A stretch of DNA of 64,000 bases from Lysobacterales bacterium (GCA_022841325.1 JALHRS010000025.1:1-64000); one strand, 5' to 3'. Positions 48,959 to 58,174 are shown, numbered from the stretch's first letter. Notes: generated by a model not told the origin, from the letters alone. Program-made: numbers and translations.

Positions 48959-50017
48959 TCACCGCACCCTCGCGTACTCCACGCCCTTGAGCTTGCGCAC
49001 GAAATTCGAGCCCATCAGCAGCGAGGGTGTGTAGAAGCCCGCATGCGGACCGATATCGGTGGCCAGAAAGCGGGCAATCCGCAGCGCCGACATCGCCGTC
49101 AGCGCGTAGCCATTGGGCGTGGTCAGCGTGGCCGCACGCACGTCTCCGCGCGGATTGCGCACTTCGCCGTAGACATAGCCGTGGCATTCACTTCGACGCT
49201 GCTGCGACGGGCCCTTGACGCTGGCCTCGACCCGACGCTTCAGCAACCACTGCACCGGCGCCAGGCCCAGCAAGGGTGTCAGCCAGCGCAGGCGCCGCAG
49301 ATTGGCGATGGTGCGCGGCGGCATCGCCATGTAGACCTCGATATTGGGGATGCCGGTGCTGACGAAGGCCGTGTAGACATCGCCCCAGGGAATGGTCACA
49401 CATTGACGACTGCCGCGCGGAAAGTTGATCTCGCGGCGCTTGTAGCCCAGCGGCACGCGGATCAGCTCGCCGTCGCGACGAATCCGGCCGCCCTTGCCCA
49501 GTCCCTCGACGCTGGTCAGCGCCGTGCCGCGGCTGGGACCACCCTCGGCGTCGAAGGCCAGCAGCAACTCGTTGGCATCGGGCAGATCCTCCCGCAGCAT
49601 CGCCGCCAGACAATCGGTGGGCACCACATCGAAACCCACACCCGGCACCAGCGCGACACCATGCTTGCGCGCGGCGCTGTCGTTGGCGTGAGCATAGGCA
49701 AAGACATCGATCTCGCCGGTGATGTCCAGATAGTGCGTGCCCACCTGCAGGCAGGCGGCAATCATCGGCGCGGCCGTCTGCGAGAACGGCCCGGCGCAGT
49801 GGAGCACGGCGCGCATGCCCTCCAGACCGCGGCGCAAGGCCTGCGTGTCGGTCAACTCGAAGCTGCGATGCGGCAGGCCGAATTCGAGCGCCACCGATTC
49901 GGTACGCGCCGGATCACGACCGGCGACCACCGGCTTGTACCCGGCCGCGATGGCCTGTTCCAGGATCAGTCGCCCGGTATAGCCATAGGCGCCGTACACC
50001 ATCCACGGTTCTCCCAT
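48959..50017 (-). CDS. Saccharopine dehydrogenase NADP-binding domain protein (trans-acting enoyl reductase-like)
   Basis: A 352-residue oxidoreductase. The N-terminal Rossmann loop is YGAYGYTGRLILEQA, followed by VVAGRDPAR, HCAGPFSQTAAPMI and HYLDITGEI, which are hallmarks of the saccharopine dehydrogenase-like/trans-acting enoyl reductase group. Such proteins reduce lipid or polyketide substrates; the amino acid substrate is not implied. A GGGGAGG site precedes the ATG at 50017, chosen over one 18 bases upstream. It is divergent from the ABC exporter. Confidence 0.85.
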   Translation of the reverse strand: MGEPWMVYGAYGYTGRLILEQAIAAGYKPVVAGRDPARTESVALEFGLPHRSFELTDTQALRRGLEGMRAVLHCAGPFSQTAAPMIAACLQVGTHYLDITGEIDVFAYAHANDSAARKHGVALVPGVGFDVVPTDCLAAMLREDLPDANELLLAFDAEGGPSRGTALTSVEGLGKGGRIRRDGELIRVPLGYKRREINFPRGSRQCVTIPWGDVYTAFVSTGIPNIEVYMAMPPRTIANLRRLRWLTPLLGLAPVQWLLKRRVEASVKGPSQQRRSECHGYVYGEVRNPRGDVRAATLTTPNGYALTAMSALRIARFLATDIGPHAGFYTPSLLMGSNFVRKLKGVEYARVR

Positions 50018-50238
50018 GCCGCCTCCCCGCTGCATGCCTTGCTGGCGTCCCTATGGTAGGGCATTGCGGGCCGGTCTTCGCCACCTGAAGCACCAGAACC
50101 CCGCACGCCCAGCGGACCTTGTATTCCCGATGATCGGCACAAACTCCAGCCTTTGCGTCGACCCGAGTCGGAGGCGCCCGCAACTCGCGCGGGTGCGTCG
50201 CCGGGTCGATCATTCCCCACTCCCAGACCTGCCCGCCT

Positions 50239-51987
50239 GTGTCCGAAAAAACCCGTTCCATCGCGCCGCTGGCGGCGCTACGACCCTTTCTGCGGCCCTA
50301 TCGCGGCCTGATGGCCGGCGCGCTGGGCTTTCTGCTGCTGGCCTCGGTGGCTTCGCTGTCGCTGCCCAGCGCGGTCGGCCAGATGATCGACCATGGCTTT
50401 TCCCAGGCCAACGCCGAATACGTCGACAAGTACTTTCTGGCGCTGCTGGCCGTGGCCATGCTGCTGGCGATCGGTACGGCGGCCCGTTTCTATTTCGTCA
50501 CCCGGCTGGGCGAACAGGTCATGGCCGACCTGCGGCGCGCGGTCTACGACCATCTGCTGCGGCTCGACCTCGGCTTTTACGAGAGCACCCGTACCGGCGA
50601 ACTGCTGAGCCGGCTGACCGCCGACACCGAACTGATCCAGACCGTGGTCGGCTCCAGCGCCTCGGTGGCGCTGCGCAGTCTGGTGATGCTGGTCGGCGCC
50701 CTGATCATGCTGGTCATCACCAGCCCGAAGCTGTCGATGCTGATCGTGCTCGGCATCCCGGTGGTGGTGGCGCCGATCCTGATCTTCGGCCGCCGGGTCG
50801 AAAAGCTCTCGCGCGAGAGCCAGGACCGCATTGCCGATTCCTCGGCGATCGCCGGCGAGACCTTCAACGCCATCCACACGGTCCAGGCCAATGTCTCTGA
50901 AGGCCGCGAGTCGCTGCGCTTCGGCGATGCCGTGCGGCGCACGCTGGCCACCGCCACCAAACGCATCCGCATGCGCGCCAGCCTGACGGCAGTGGCCATC
51001 CTGCTGGTTTTCGGCGCCGTCACCGTGGTGCTGTGGATCGGAGCCAAGGCGGTGCTCGCCGGCACTCTCACCGGCGGCGAGCTCGGGCAGTTCGTGCTCT
51101 ATGCGGTGCTGGCCGCCGGTTCCGTCGGTGCCGTCAGCGAGGTCTGGGGCGATGTCCAGCGCGCTTCCGGCGCCATGGGCCGACTGGCAGAACTGCTGGC
51201 TATCCACCCGCGTATCCGCGATCCGGAAATCCCGGGTTCTGCACCAGTCGCGTTGCGGGAACATATCCGCATCGAAGGCCTGCGCTTCCACTACGACTCG
51301 CGCCCGGATGTGGCCGCGCTGGAAGGCATCGATCTGGAAGTGCGCAGCGGCGAGACCGTAGCGCTGGTCGGGCCTTCCGGGGCCGGCAAGAGCACGCTGT
51401 TTCAGTTGCTGCTGCGCTTCTATGATCCCGCCGCCGGTCGCATCACGGTCGATGGCACCGATCTGCGCGAACTGCGCATTGCCGATCTGCGCCGGCTTTA
51501 CGCACTGGTGCCACAGGACCCGGTGATCTTCGGCACCAGCGCTCTGGAAAACATCCGCTACGGACGCCCCGAAGCCAGCCGCGAGGAAGTGGAGGCCGCC
51601 GCGCGCGCCGCTGAGGCCCACGATTTCCTCGCCGCGCTGCCGCAGGGACTGGACACCTATCTCGGCGAGCGCGGCGTGCGCCTGTCCGGCGGCCAGCAAC
51701 AGCGCGTGGTCATTGCCCGGGCGCTGCTGCGCGACGCCTCGATCCTTTTGCTGGACGAAGCCACCAGCGCGCTTGACGCCCAAAGCGAGCGCGCCGTGCA
51801 ACAGGCGCTGGAACGGCTGATGGCCGGCCGCACCACGCTGGTCATCGCCCATCGCCTGGCCACGGTGAAGAAAGCCGATCGCATCGTCGTGCTGGACCAC
51901 GGCCGCATCGTGGCCCAGGGCAAGCACGAGGAACTGCTGGCCCAGGGCGGCCTGTACGCCGAGTTGGCCAGATTGCAGCTGGTGTAG
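50239..51987 (+). CDS. ABC exporter, MsbA-related (fused membrane and ATPase domains)
   Basis: A 582-residue half-transporter. Six transmembrane helices occupy residues about 25-310. The ATPase has Walker A GPSGAGKST, Q-loop LVPQDPVIFG, signature LSGGQQQRVV, Walker B ILLLDEATSALD and H-loop IAHRL. It probably works as a homodimer exporting a lipid or hydrophobic compound. The start is GTG at 50239 (VSEKTRSIAPLAALRP). A G-rich heptamer array begins immediately after its TAG stop. Substrate unknown. Confidence 0.93.
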   Translation: MSEKTRSIAPLAALRPFLRPYRGLMAGALGFLLLASVASLSLPSAVGQMIDHGFSQANAEYVDKYFLALLAVAMLLAIGTAARFYFVTRLGEQVMADLRRAVYDHLLRLDLGFYESTRTGELLSRLTADTELIQTVVGSSASVALRSLVMLVGALIMLVITSPKLSMLIVLGIPVVVAPILIFGRRVEKLSRESQDRIADSSAIAGETFNAIHTVQANVSEGRESLRFGDAVRRTLATATKRIRMRASLTAVAILLVFGAVTVVLWIGAKAVLAGTLTGGELGQFVLYAVLAAGSVGAVSEVWGDVQRASGAMGRLAELLAIHPRIRDPEIPGSAPVALREHIRIEGLRFHYDSRPDVAALEGIDLEVRSGETVALVGPSGAGKSTLFQLLLRFYDPAAGRITVDGTDLRELRIADLRRLYALVPQDPVIFGTSALENIRYGRPEASREEVEAAARAAEAHDFLAALPQGLDTYLGERGVRLSGGQQQRVVIARALLRDASILLLDEATSALDAQSERAVQQALERLMAGRTTLVIAHRLATVKKADRIVVLDHGRIVAQGKHEELLAQGGLYAELARLQLV

Positions 51988-52050
51988 CTGCGGGGCACGG
52001 GGCACGGGGCACGGGGCACGGGGCACGGGGAAAAGGCTACGGGCTTTGGG
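51988..52050 (+). repeat. GCACGGG heptamer array directly after the ABC exporter stop
   Basis: Nine units of 7 bp follow the TAG without a gap: CTGCGGG, then GCACGGG five times (51995-52029), then GAAAAGG, CTACGGG and CTTTGGG. The perfect part gives at least five G4 tracts with 3-base spacers on the sense strand, a canonical G-quadruplex pattern. The same GCACGGG unit recurs after the histidine kinase stop at 52486. Confidence 0.92.
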
Positions 52051-52055
52051 CTTCT

Positions 52056-52123
52056 GTAGGTCCAGACTTGTCTGGACGCTCTTGGCTCGGGGATGAGAAG
52101 CGTCCAGACAAGTCTGGACCTAC
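52056..52123. repeat. Perfect 24-bp inverted repeat
   Basis: Arms at 52056-52079 and 52100-52123 (core GTCCAGACAAGTCTGGAC in the right arm) are perfect inverted copies separated by 20 bases. Each arm is itself nearly palindromic. Single arms of this family lie near 8664, 20159 and, degenerate, 25963. Confidence 0.85.
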
Positions 52124-52443
52124 GACGGCTCAGACATCGCAGGCCGCCGTTGGCGGCCTGCTCTGAGGAGGGCCGCGCGCCGGCGCGGCCGCTCGTGATC
52201 TCCGCTCAGAGCAAAGCGGCGCCCTCCAGAGCAACGGTCCGCGACATCGATCTCTCTTGCCTCACATGAAACTCTGACCGCTGTTCTTCGCGCTCTCTCT
52301 GCTTTTCCTTTGCGTACTTCGCGTCCAGCTTCTGGCTGCAACGCTCCGCAGCGGCGGATTCCCGCGTCACCGGTCGCGCCGCAAGGTCACGCCGCAAGGG
52401 CGCGCCTACACACGAGCCGGACGACTGGCACCCGAGAGCTCAG
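52124..52443. repeat. 320-bp gene-free stretch with weak palindromes
   Basis: No gene is visible. GGCCGCGCGCCGGCGCGGCC near 52170 is palindromic and related to a copy near 63126-63155. Around 52280-52330 there is a degenerate run of the TTCTCTGCG type (e.g. CTTTGCGTACTTCGCGTC). Confidence 0.5.
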
Positions 52444-52485
52444 CCTTTCCCGTGCCCCGTGCCCCCTTCCCCGTTTCCCGTTCCC
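52444..52485 (-). repeat. G-rich heptamer array directly after the histidine kinase stop
   Basis: In the sense strand the base after TGA begins six 7-bp units: GGGAACG, GGAAACG, GGGAAGG, GGGCACG, GGGCACG, GGAAAGG. They supply five or more runs of three to five G with short spacers, a G-quadruplex pattern. Re-phased by two bases, two units equal the GCACGGG repeat found after the ABC exporter. Confidence 0.9.
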
Positions 52486-53796
52486 TCAGCACCCCACCTG
52501 CCGGCAATCGGGAAAACGCACCTTCACCCGGGTGCCCTCGCCCAGCTTGCTTTCGAATTCGATCGGCCAGCGGAAGCGGTCCGACAGGCGCTTGACGATG
52601 GTCAGACCAACCCCGATGCCGCCGCGGCGGCCGTGTTCGGCGCGGAAGAAGGGCTGGAAGATCTGCTTCAGGTCTTCTTCGGACATGCCGACGCCGGTGT
52701 CCTCCACCGTGACCATGCCCGGATCGACGATGACCCGCACCCGTCCCTCGTCGGTGTAACTGACCGCATTGCGGATCAGATTGCCGATCAGCACCGCCAC
52801 CACTTTCGATGGCGCATGCAGACAGAACTGGGCGTTCTCGACAATCTCGAGCGTGATCGGCTTCTCCGCCGCCAGCACCTCGGCGCGCTCCATTTCTTCG
52901 CAGACCACCGAGTTGATCGAGAAATCATCCGCTGGCAGGGCGTTCTCGGCCTCTCGGGCCATCAGCAGGAAAGCTTCGATCAGGGCTTCCATATCTCGCG
53001 CCGAACGCAGAATCCGCTGGGCATTGCGCATGGAGTAATCGTCGAGCTGGCCATCGCTGATCAGCACCTCGCTGGCCATCTTGATCACCGTCAGTGGTGT
53101 GCGCAGCTCGTGACTGGCGTCTCGCGTGAAATTGCGCTCGCGATCGACGAATTCGGAAATGCGCTTGCCGAAACCGTAGATCGATTCCGACAGGGCCAGG
53201 GTTTCGCCCTCGATATCGGGCGGCATGCGCTCGGGTGCCAGCGCGCTGAAATCGGGGTTCTTCGGATCCCAGCTGCGCACTTCGTTGGCCAGCCAGATCA
53301 CCGGCGAAATCGCCCGGCGTGACAGTCTGTAGGTCAGCCAGGTGGCGAGATAGATGAACATCAGCACCAGGGTCAGCGGCACCAGGCCGAAGAACAGCGC
53401 CAGTTGGCCGATATGAGCCTGATCGATGAGCAGGAACAGGCGCCCCGGCTGGGCATCGGAGACGAAGACCAGTGCCCGACTGCCGTTCTGGCGCAGCACG
53501 TGAAAGCCCAGGTCCAGGCCGCGCAGTTCCGGCGGCACCACCGCATCGGTTTCACCCGAACGCTGCAGATAGCCCTTCATGTTGTGGGTATCGGGTGTCG
53601 GATACAGCGGGTTGCGTTCCAGCAACTCGATGTAATGCGTGGTTTCCTCGCGCAGCGCGCGCTTCATCAGCACATCCTCGAGCACCGCCGCCGCGCCGTA
53701 GACACCCAGCACGGTGCCACAGGAGATCGCAGCCGCCTGCAGGATGAAGGCGATTCCGATCTTCGCGCGCAGCCCGGATTGACCGTGGTGGGTCAT
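52486..53796 (-). CDS. Orphan sensor histidine kinase
   Basis: A 436-residue inner-membrane kinase. One transmembrane helix is near residue 20 and a second near 140-160 (LALFFGLVPLTLVLMFIYLA), with a periplasmic loop of about 100 residues between. HisKA has H in RDASHELRTPLTV, and the ATPase has NLIRNAVSYT, DTGVGMSE and GGIGVGLTIVKRL. No response regulator lies within several kilobases, so the partner is elsewhere. ATG at 53796 has AGAGG 8 bases upstream. The signal sensed is unknown. Confidence 0.9.
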   Translation of the reverse strand: MTHHGQSGLRAKIGIAFILQAAAISCGTVLGVYGAAAVLEDVLMKRALREETTHYIELLERNPLYPTPDTHNMKGYLQRSGETDAVVPPELRGLDLGFHVLRQNGSRALVFVSDAQPGRLFLLIDQAHIGQLALFFGLVPLTLVLMFIYLATWLTYRLSRRAISPVIWLANEVRSWDPKNPDFSALAPERMPPDIEGETLALSESIYGFGKRISEFVDRERNFTRDASHELRTPLTVIKMASEVLISDGQLDDYSMRNAQRILRSARDMEALIEAFLLMAREAENALPADDFSINSVVCEEMERAEVLAAEKPITLEIVENAQFCLHAPSKVVAVLIGNLIRNAVSYTDEGRVRVIVDPGMVTVEDTGVGMSEEDLKQIFQPFFRAEHGRRGGIGVGLTIVKRLSDRFRWPIEFESKLGEGTRVKVRFPDCRQVGC

Positions 53797-53973
53797 TGGC
53801 AACCTCTAACAAAAAAGCCAGGGGCGCATTCTGCGGCCAAGTATCTGCAAGTGGCGCGAAGAGCACGCAGTCGAGCGTAGGCCGAGGGCGCCGCGCAGCG
53901 GCTCCCCGGCGCTCTTGACCATGCCCATGCCGGGGAACGCGCCTGCGGCGCGCACCCTCGGCCTGTCAAAAGG

Positions 53974-54777
53974 CTAGCCCTCCGCCTTCGTCAGCAAGCG
54001 CCGGATCAGCTCTCCCACTGCGACAAAGGCGAAGGCACCGGTGACGTGGGTGGCCGCGCCCAAGCCGCCGCCGCAATCCAGTCGACCCTCCTCCAGCGAA
54101 TCCGGCTTGGCCGAGCAGACCCCGCCATCGGCGCTGGGGTAGCGCACATTCTCCAGCGAATACACCGCAGGCACGCCGAAATAGCGTTTGGGTCCGCGCG
54201 GGTATCTGAACTCCTCGCGCAGCTTCTTGCGGATCAGACTGAGCAGCGCATCGTGCTCGGTGCGCGACAGATCCCGCACCCGGATCTGGGTGGGGTCCAC
54301 ACGACCACCGGCAGACCCGGACACGATCAGCGGGATCTTGCGGCGCCGGCAATAGACGATGGTCTCGACCTTGACCCGAAAAGCGTCGCAGGCATCCAGT
54401 ACCGCGTCGAATCCGCCCTCGCCGATCAGATCCAGATTGGAGGGCGTCAGGAAATGCGCCAGCGGCTGCACCTGCAGCGCGGGATCAATGGCGCGCAGGC
54501 GCTCAGCCAGAACCTCCACCTTGAGCTTGCCGTAGTTGCCTTCGAGCGCGTGCATCTGTCGGTTGGCATTGGATACGCAGACCTCATCGCCGTCGATCAG
54601 GGTGAGCTTGCCGATACCGGTGCGCGCCAGGGCCTCGGCGGCCCAGGAACCGACGCCGCCCACACCGATCACCAGCACGTGCGCGCGTCGCAGCCGCGCC
54701 AGCGCATTCACGCCGTAGAGCCGGGCAATGCCGGCATAGCGAGGATCGATGGCAAGGGCAGCGTCTGGCAGGGACAT
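53974..54777 (-). CDS. tcdA: tRNA threonylcarbamoyladenosine dehydratase TcdA
   Basis: A 267-residue E1-like enzyme. The ATP-binding loop GVGGVGSWAAEALARTG, IDGDEVCVSNANRQ and the DACDAFRVK segment are present. A C-terminal VCSAKP cysteine may be the catalytic one. It cyclises the t6A37 side chain to ct6A in tRNAs reading ANN codons. Length matches E. coli TcdA (268). It is a single gene with about 180 bp to the upstream kinase gene; that spacer holds an imperfect GGCCGAGGGCGC...GCGCACCCTCGGCC palindrome (53878-53966). Confidence 0.93.
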   Translation of the reverse strand: MSLPDAALAIDPRYAGIARLYGVNALARLRRAHVLVIGVGGVGSWAAEALARTGIGKLTLIDGDEVCVSNANRQMHALEGNYGKLKVEVLAERLRAIDPALQVQPLAHFLTPSNLDLIGEGGFDAVLDACDAFRVKVETIVYCRRRKIPLIVSGSAGGRVDPTQIRVRDLSRTEHDALLSLIRKKLREEFRYPRGPKRYFGVPAVYSLENVRYPSADGGVCSAKPDSLEEGRLDCGGGLGAATHVTGAFAFVAVGELIRRLLTKAEG

Positions 54778-54902
54778 GAAGGTGGGTTAGACCGGAGTAG
54801 CGTCTGCGGGAGGCGAAGTAAAGCAGATCAACCGACTCGCTGCAGCGGAGCTGTCGGGTCAGCCTGTCCGCAGAAGCGCACACGCAGCGATCACCCCTGC
54901 GC

Positions 54903-55424
54903 TCACAGCGAACGCCTGCCCCAGAACCGCTCCATCACCAGATAGGTGAACGAGGCCGACCAGCTGACCAGCACGAATCCGGCCAGGGATTCGACTGCCG
55001 CCAGAAAGCGCAGCGGGCCGATCGGCGCCAGATCGCCATAGCCCACGGTGGTGTAGGTGGTGGCGGAGAAATACAGCAGATCCAGGAAGGGTGGATGCGG
55101 CATGCCGGAAATCGAGCCGCCATCGTGGACCTTGTGGACGATGACGTAGCCGACGGCGAAGAAGGTGATTTCGATGGCGTGCATGATCAGCACGCCAATG
55201 ATGCCGAACAGCACCTTCATGCGCCGCGGCCCCAGATGAATCTCGCCGAGGTTGCGCTGCAGCAGCGTCAGCCCTTCGTAATGCAGCAATACCGAAGCGA
55301 TGATGACGCCGATCGTGGTCGCCACCACCGCCAGCGTGCTGGCCCAATGAGCGGGCGTGGCGGCACCGATCTCCTGCACGCTGGCAGCCATCGCGGCTAT
55401 CGCGACGAACCCGAATCCAGTCAT
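54903..55424 (-). CDS. Two-pore-type potassium channel subunit (Ion_trans_2)
   Basis: A 173-residue membrane protein with four hydrophobic segments. The third to fourth flank a pore loop with the K+ selectivity filter TVGYGD in FSATTYTTVGYGDLAP. N-terminal segments are not a voltage sensor. It likely forms a tetrameric K+-selective channel in the inner membrane. A strong GGAAGGATGAG leader precedes the ATG at 55424. It is followed on the other side, on the same strand, by a DUF6159 membrane protein 36 bp upstream, so the two may be cotranscribed. Confidence 0.88.
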   Translation of the reverse strand: MTGFGFVAIAAMAASVQEIGAATPAHWASTLAVVATTIGVIIASVLLHYEGLTLLQRNLGEIHLGPRRMKVLFGIIGVLIMHAIEITFFAVGYVIVHKVHDGGSISGMPHPPFLDLLYFSATTYTTVGYGDLAPIGPLRFLAAVESLAGFVLVSWSASFTYLVMERFWGRRSL

Positions 55425-55460
55425 CTCATCCTTCCCTGAACGACCGAATTTTGCCTTCAG

Positions 55461-56315
55461 CTATCTGCGCTTGGGCGCGAAGGCATTCTGCAGCAAGCCG
55501 CTGGAGAACTCCGGCGCATTGACATGACCCTTGGCGTAGCGATACAGCGCTGCCGCGTAGATCCCCGTCAGTGCCGCCTGCATCAGCGCCAGCAGCAGCG
55601 TGGCGATCACGCCGGTCGCCACCAAGATGCTGGCCAGCGCCACTTGATTGGCGCTTGCAGCAGGCACTGCCAGACCCAGAGTGATGATCCACAGCAGGAC
55701 ATAACCGAGGCCGAAGATCAGACCCATGCCCCCTTGCCCGATCAGATTCTCTCCCCAGGTCTGCTTCAGCAGCAGTGCGCTTTCCTTGACTGCATCCAGC
55801 GGACCGATGTCGCGGTGCACCAGTACCGGCACCACCATGAAGGTGGCCACTGTCCAGGCCGCGCCAAACAAGCCAGCAATCCACTTGCCCACCCAACCGG
55901 CCCGTTCCTCGATCGCGCGCAGGATCAGACCTACGGTTGCGGCAATGGCGGCATAACCGAGTATGGTGCCCACCTTCGACCAGGCGATGCGCAAACCATC
56001 GGCAACGGTCGGATCCTCGCCCTCCAGCCGCATCGAGGCCGCGCCCACCAGCGCCGTATTGAAGAAGAAGATCACGAAATACTGTGTCAGATAGAAGGCG
56101 AAGCACCAAAGGAACCAGATCGGCGACATCTCGTCCTTGTTGAAGGCATCGGCCTGACCCTGACTCCACCAGAACAGCGGCACCAGGAAGCTGGCAGCCA
56201 CGATCAGCGCGGCAACGGACGAAACTGCCGGGAACACCAGCAGCTCCTTGTCCTTGCCCAGCACCGCGGCGCTGGCCTTGATCAACTCCCAGCTGCGTGA
56301 AAATCGTTCGAACAT
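55461..56315 (-). CDS. DUF6159 family integral membrane protein
   Basis: A 284-residue membrane protein with about six transmembrane helices. MFERFSRSWELIKASAAVLGKDKELLVFPAVSS and FFNTALVGAASMRLEGEDPTVADGLRIAW are typical of this family, which has no known function. LYRYAKG near the end matches the family tail. The start at 56315 is the only suitable ATG. It probably forms a unit with the downstream potassium channel gene. Confidence 0.8.
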   Translation of the reverse strand: MFERFSRSWELIKASAAVLGKDKELLVFPAVSSVAALIVAASFLVPLFWWSQGQADAFNKDEMSPIWFLWCFAFYLTQYFVIFFFNTALVGAASMRLEGEDPTVADGLRIAWSKVGTILGYAAIAATVGLILRAIEERAGWVGKWIAGLFGAAWTVATFMVVPVLVHRDIGPLDAVKESALLLKQTWGENLIGQGGMGLIFGLGYVLLWIITLGLAVPAASANQVALASILVATGVIATLLLALMQAALTGIYAAALYRYAKGHVNAPEFSSGLLQNAFAPKRR

Positions 56316-56498
56316 GGGGAACTCCAGGGCGCTTGCTGTGGTCGCATAAGGCTAGCCTTGCGCGGTCGCAAGGAGAAGGGCAGGTTCCGGCTTGATTTGT
56401 CAGGACTCGCCCCCAGATGCGCTGCGTTCTGGTTTTTTGGGGTTCGCCAACCTTCACCTCCCACCGTCTACTCGGTCCACTACTCTCGTGCCAATAAA

Positions 56499-57428
56499 AT
56501 GATAGATATCAAGAATTTAACGAAGAGATACGGGGATCTTCTGGCAGTCGACTCGGTGAGTTTCACCGTCTCTGCCGGAGAAGTCCTGGGCTTCCTCGGC
56601 CCCAACGGCGCCGGCAAGTCCACCACCATGAAGATGATCGCCGGCTTCCTGACACCCTCGTCAGGCTCGATCAGCGTCTGCGGTTTCGATGTCGAGACCC
56701 ACGCACTCGAGGCCAAGCGCTGCATCGGCTATCTGCCCGAAGGTGCACCCTGCTACGGAGAGATGACACCGTCGGGCTTCCTGAGTTTCATCGCCGACAT
56801 CCGCGGCATTGCCCCCGGTGCTCGCGACCGGCGCATTCAGGAAGTCATATCCCGACTCGGCCTGGAACGGGTGGTCGAACAACCCATCGAAACCCTGTCC
56901 AAGGGCTTCAAGCGCCGCGTCGGCATCGCCCAGGCCATCCTGCACGATCCCAAGGTGCTGGTGCTGGACGAACCCACCGACGGCCTCGACCCCAACCAGA
57001 AGCACGAGGTGCGCTCGCTGATCCAGGGCCTGGCCAAGGACAAGATCGTGATCGTGTCCACCCACATCCTGGAAGAAGTGCACGCCGTGTGTACCCGCGC
57101 CATCATCATCGCCAATGGCAAGGTCGTGGCCGATGCCACACCCGACGAGCTGGAAGCGCGGTCGCGCTTCCACAACGCCGTGACCCTGCGCGCGCAAGAC
57201 CTGCAGGGTCTGAAAACCGCCCTGACCCAGGTCAACGGCGTCGATGAAGTGGTCATCGATCTGGAAGACAAGGTGGTCACCGCCTTCCCGCGCAAGGGCC
57301 AGGCCATCTTCGGCCCGATCAGCCGCATGATCCAGGAGCGCAAGCTCGACGTTTCCGAAGTGCTGCTGGAGCGCGGCCGCCTGGATGAAGTCTTCCGCAC
57401 CATCACGCAGACCGGAGCCCGCTCATGA
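56499..57428 (+). CDS. ABC transporter ATP-binding protein (GldA-like)
   Basis: A 309-residue ATPase. Walker A GPNGAGKST, signature LSKGFKRRVG (LSKGF in place of LSGGQ) and Walker B VLVLDEPTDGLDP, then a C-terminal extension typical of GldA/CcmA-type proteins. First gene of a four-gene cassette with overlapping or tight spacing: gldA-, gldF-, gldG- and DUF4340-like. In Bacteroidetes the GldAFG set is needed for gliding, but here the same cassette is a general exporter of unknown substrate. ATG at 56499 has a weak ribosome site; the longer upstream frame lacks similarity. Confidence 0.9.
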   Translation: MIDIKNLTKRYGDLLAVDSVSFTVSAGEVLGFLGPNGAGKSTTMKMIAGFLTPSSGSISVCGFDVETHALEAKRCIGYLPEGAPCYGEMTPSGFLSFIADIRGIAPGARDRRIQEVISRLGLERVVEQPIETLSKGFKRRVGIAQAILHDPKVLVLDEPTDGLDPNQKHEVRSLIQGLAKDKIVIVSTHILEEVHAVCTRAIIIANGKVVADATPDELEARSRFHNAVTLRAQDLQGLKTALTQVNGVDEVVIDLEDKVVTAFPRKGQAIFGPISRMIQERKLDVSEVLLERGRLDEVFRTITQTGARS

Positions 57429-58159
57429 ATCCAGTCAAAGTGATCTTCAAGCGCGAACTGGCCAGCTACTTCGCCACGCCGGTCGCCGCCGTGTTCATCG
57501 TGATCTTCCTGGTGCTGGCCAATGCCTTTGCCTTCCAGCTCGGCGGATTGTTCGAGCGCGGCCAGGCCGATCTGCGGCCCTTCTTCGACTTCCATCCCTG
57601 GCTGTATCTGTTCCTGGTACCAGCGGTGGCGATGCGGCTGTGGGCCGAGGAGCGCAACAGCGGCTCCATCGAACTGCTGCTGACCCTGCCGGTAACCCAG
57701 TTCCAGACGGTGCTGGGCAAGTTCCTGGCGGCCTGGGCCTTCGTCGGTATTGCTCTGGCGCTGACCTTCCCGATCTGGATCACGGTCAACTATCTCGGTG
57801 ATCCGGACAACGGTGTGATTGTCACCAGCTACATCGGCAGCCTGCTGATGGCCGGCGGCTTCCTGGCCATCGGCAGTGCCGTGTCGGCGGCCACCCGCAG
57901 CCAGGTGATCGCCTTCATCATCACCGTGGTGATCTGCTTCGGCCTGCTGCTGGCCGGCCATCCGCTGGTGCTGGGCTTTGCCAAGCTGGCGCTGCCGCAG
58001 TGGCTGGTGGACGGAGTCGCCTCGTTGAGTTTCATCACCCATTTCTCCTCGATCAGCAAGGGCGTGATCGATCTGCGGGACCTGATCTTCTTCGGGTTGC
58101 TGATCGGTTTCTTCCTGTACGCCACCTCGGTGGTGATCGATCTCAAGAAAGCTGACTGA
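57425..58159 (+). CDS. ABC transporter permease (GldF-like)
   Basis: A 244-residue permease with six transmembrane helices. ELASYFATPVAAVFIVIFLVL and the RLWAEERNSGSIELLLTLPV segment match the ABC-2 permease/GldF group. The start overlaps the ATPase gene stop by 4 bp (ATGA). It pairs with the ATPase and the GldG-like auxiliary protein downstream, 15 bp away. Confidence 0.9.
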   Translation: MNPVKVIFKRELASYFATPVAAVFIVIFLVLANAFAFQLGGLFERGQADLRPFFDFHPWLYLFLVPAVAMRLWAEERNSGSIELLLTLPVTQFQTVLGKFLAAWAFVGIALALTFPIWITVNYLGDPDNGVIVTSYIGSLLMAGGFLAIGSAVSAATRSQVIAFIITVVICFGLLLAGHPLVLGFAKLALPQWLVDGVASLSFITHFSSISKGVIDLRDLIFFGLLIGFFLYATSVVIDLKKAD

Positions 58160-58174
58160 CGGAGACCCCTGACG

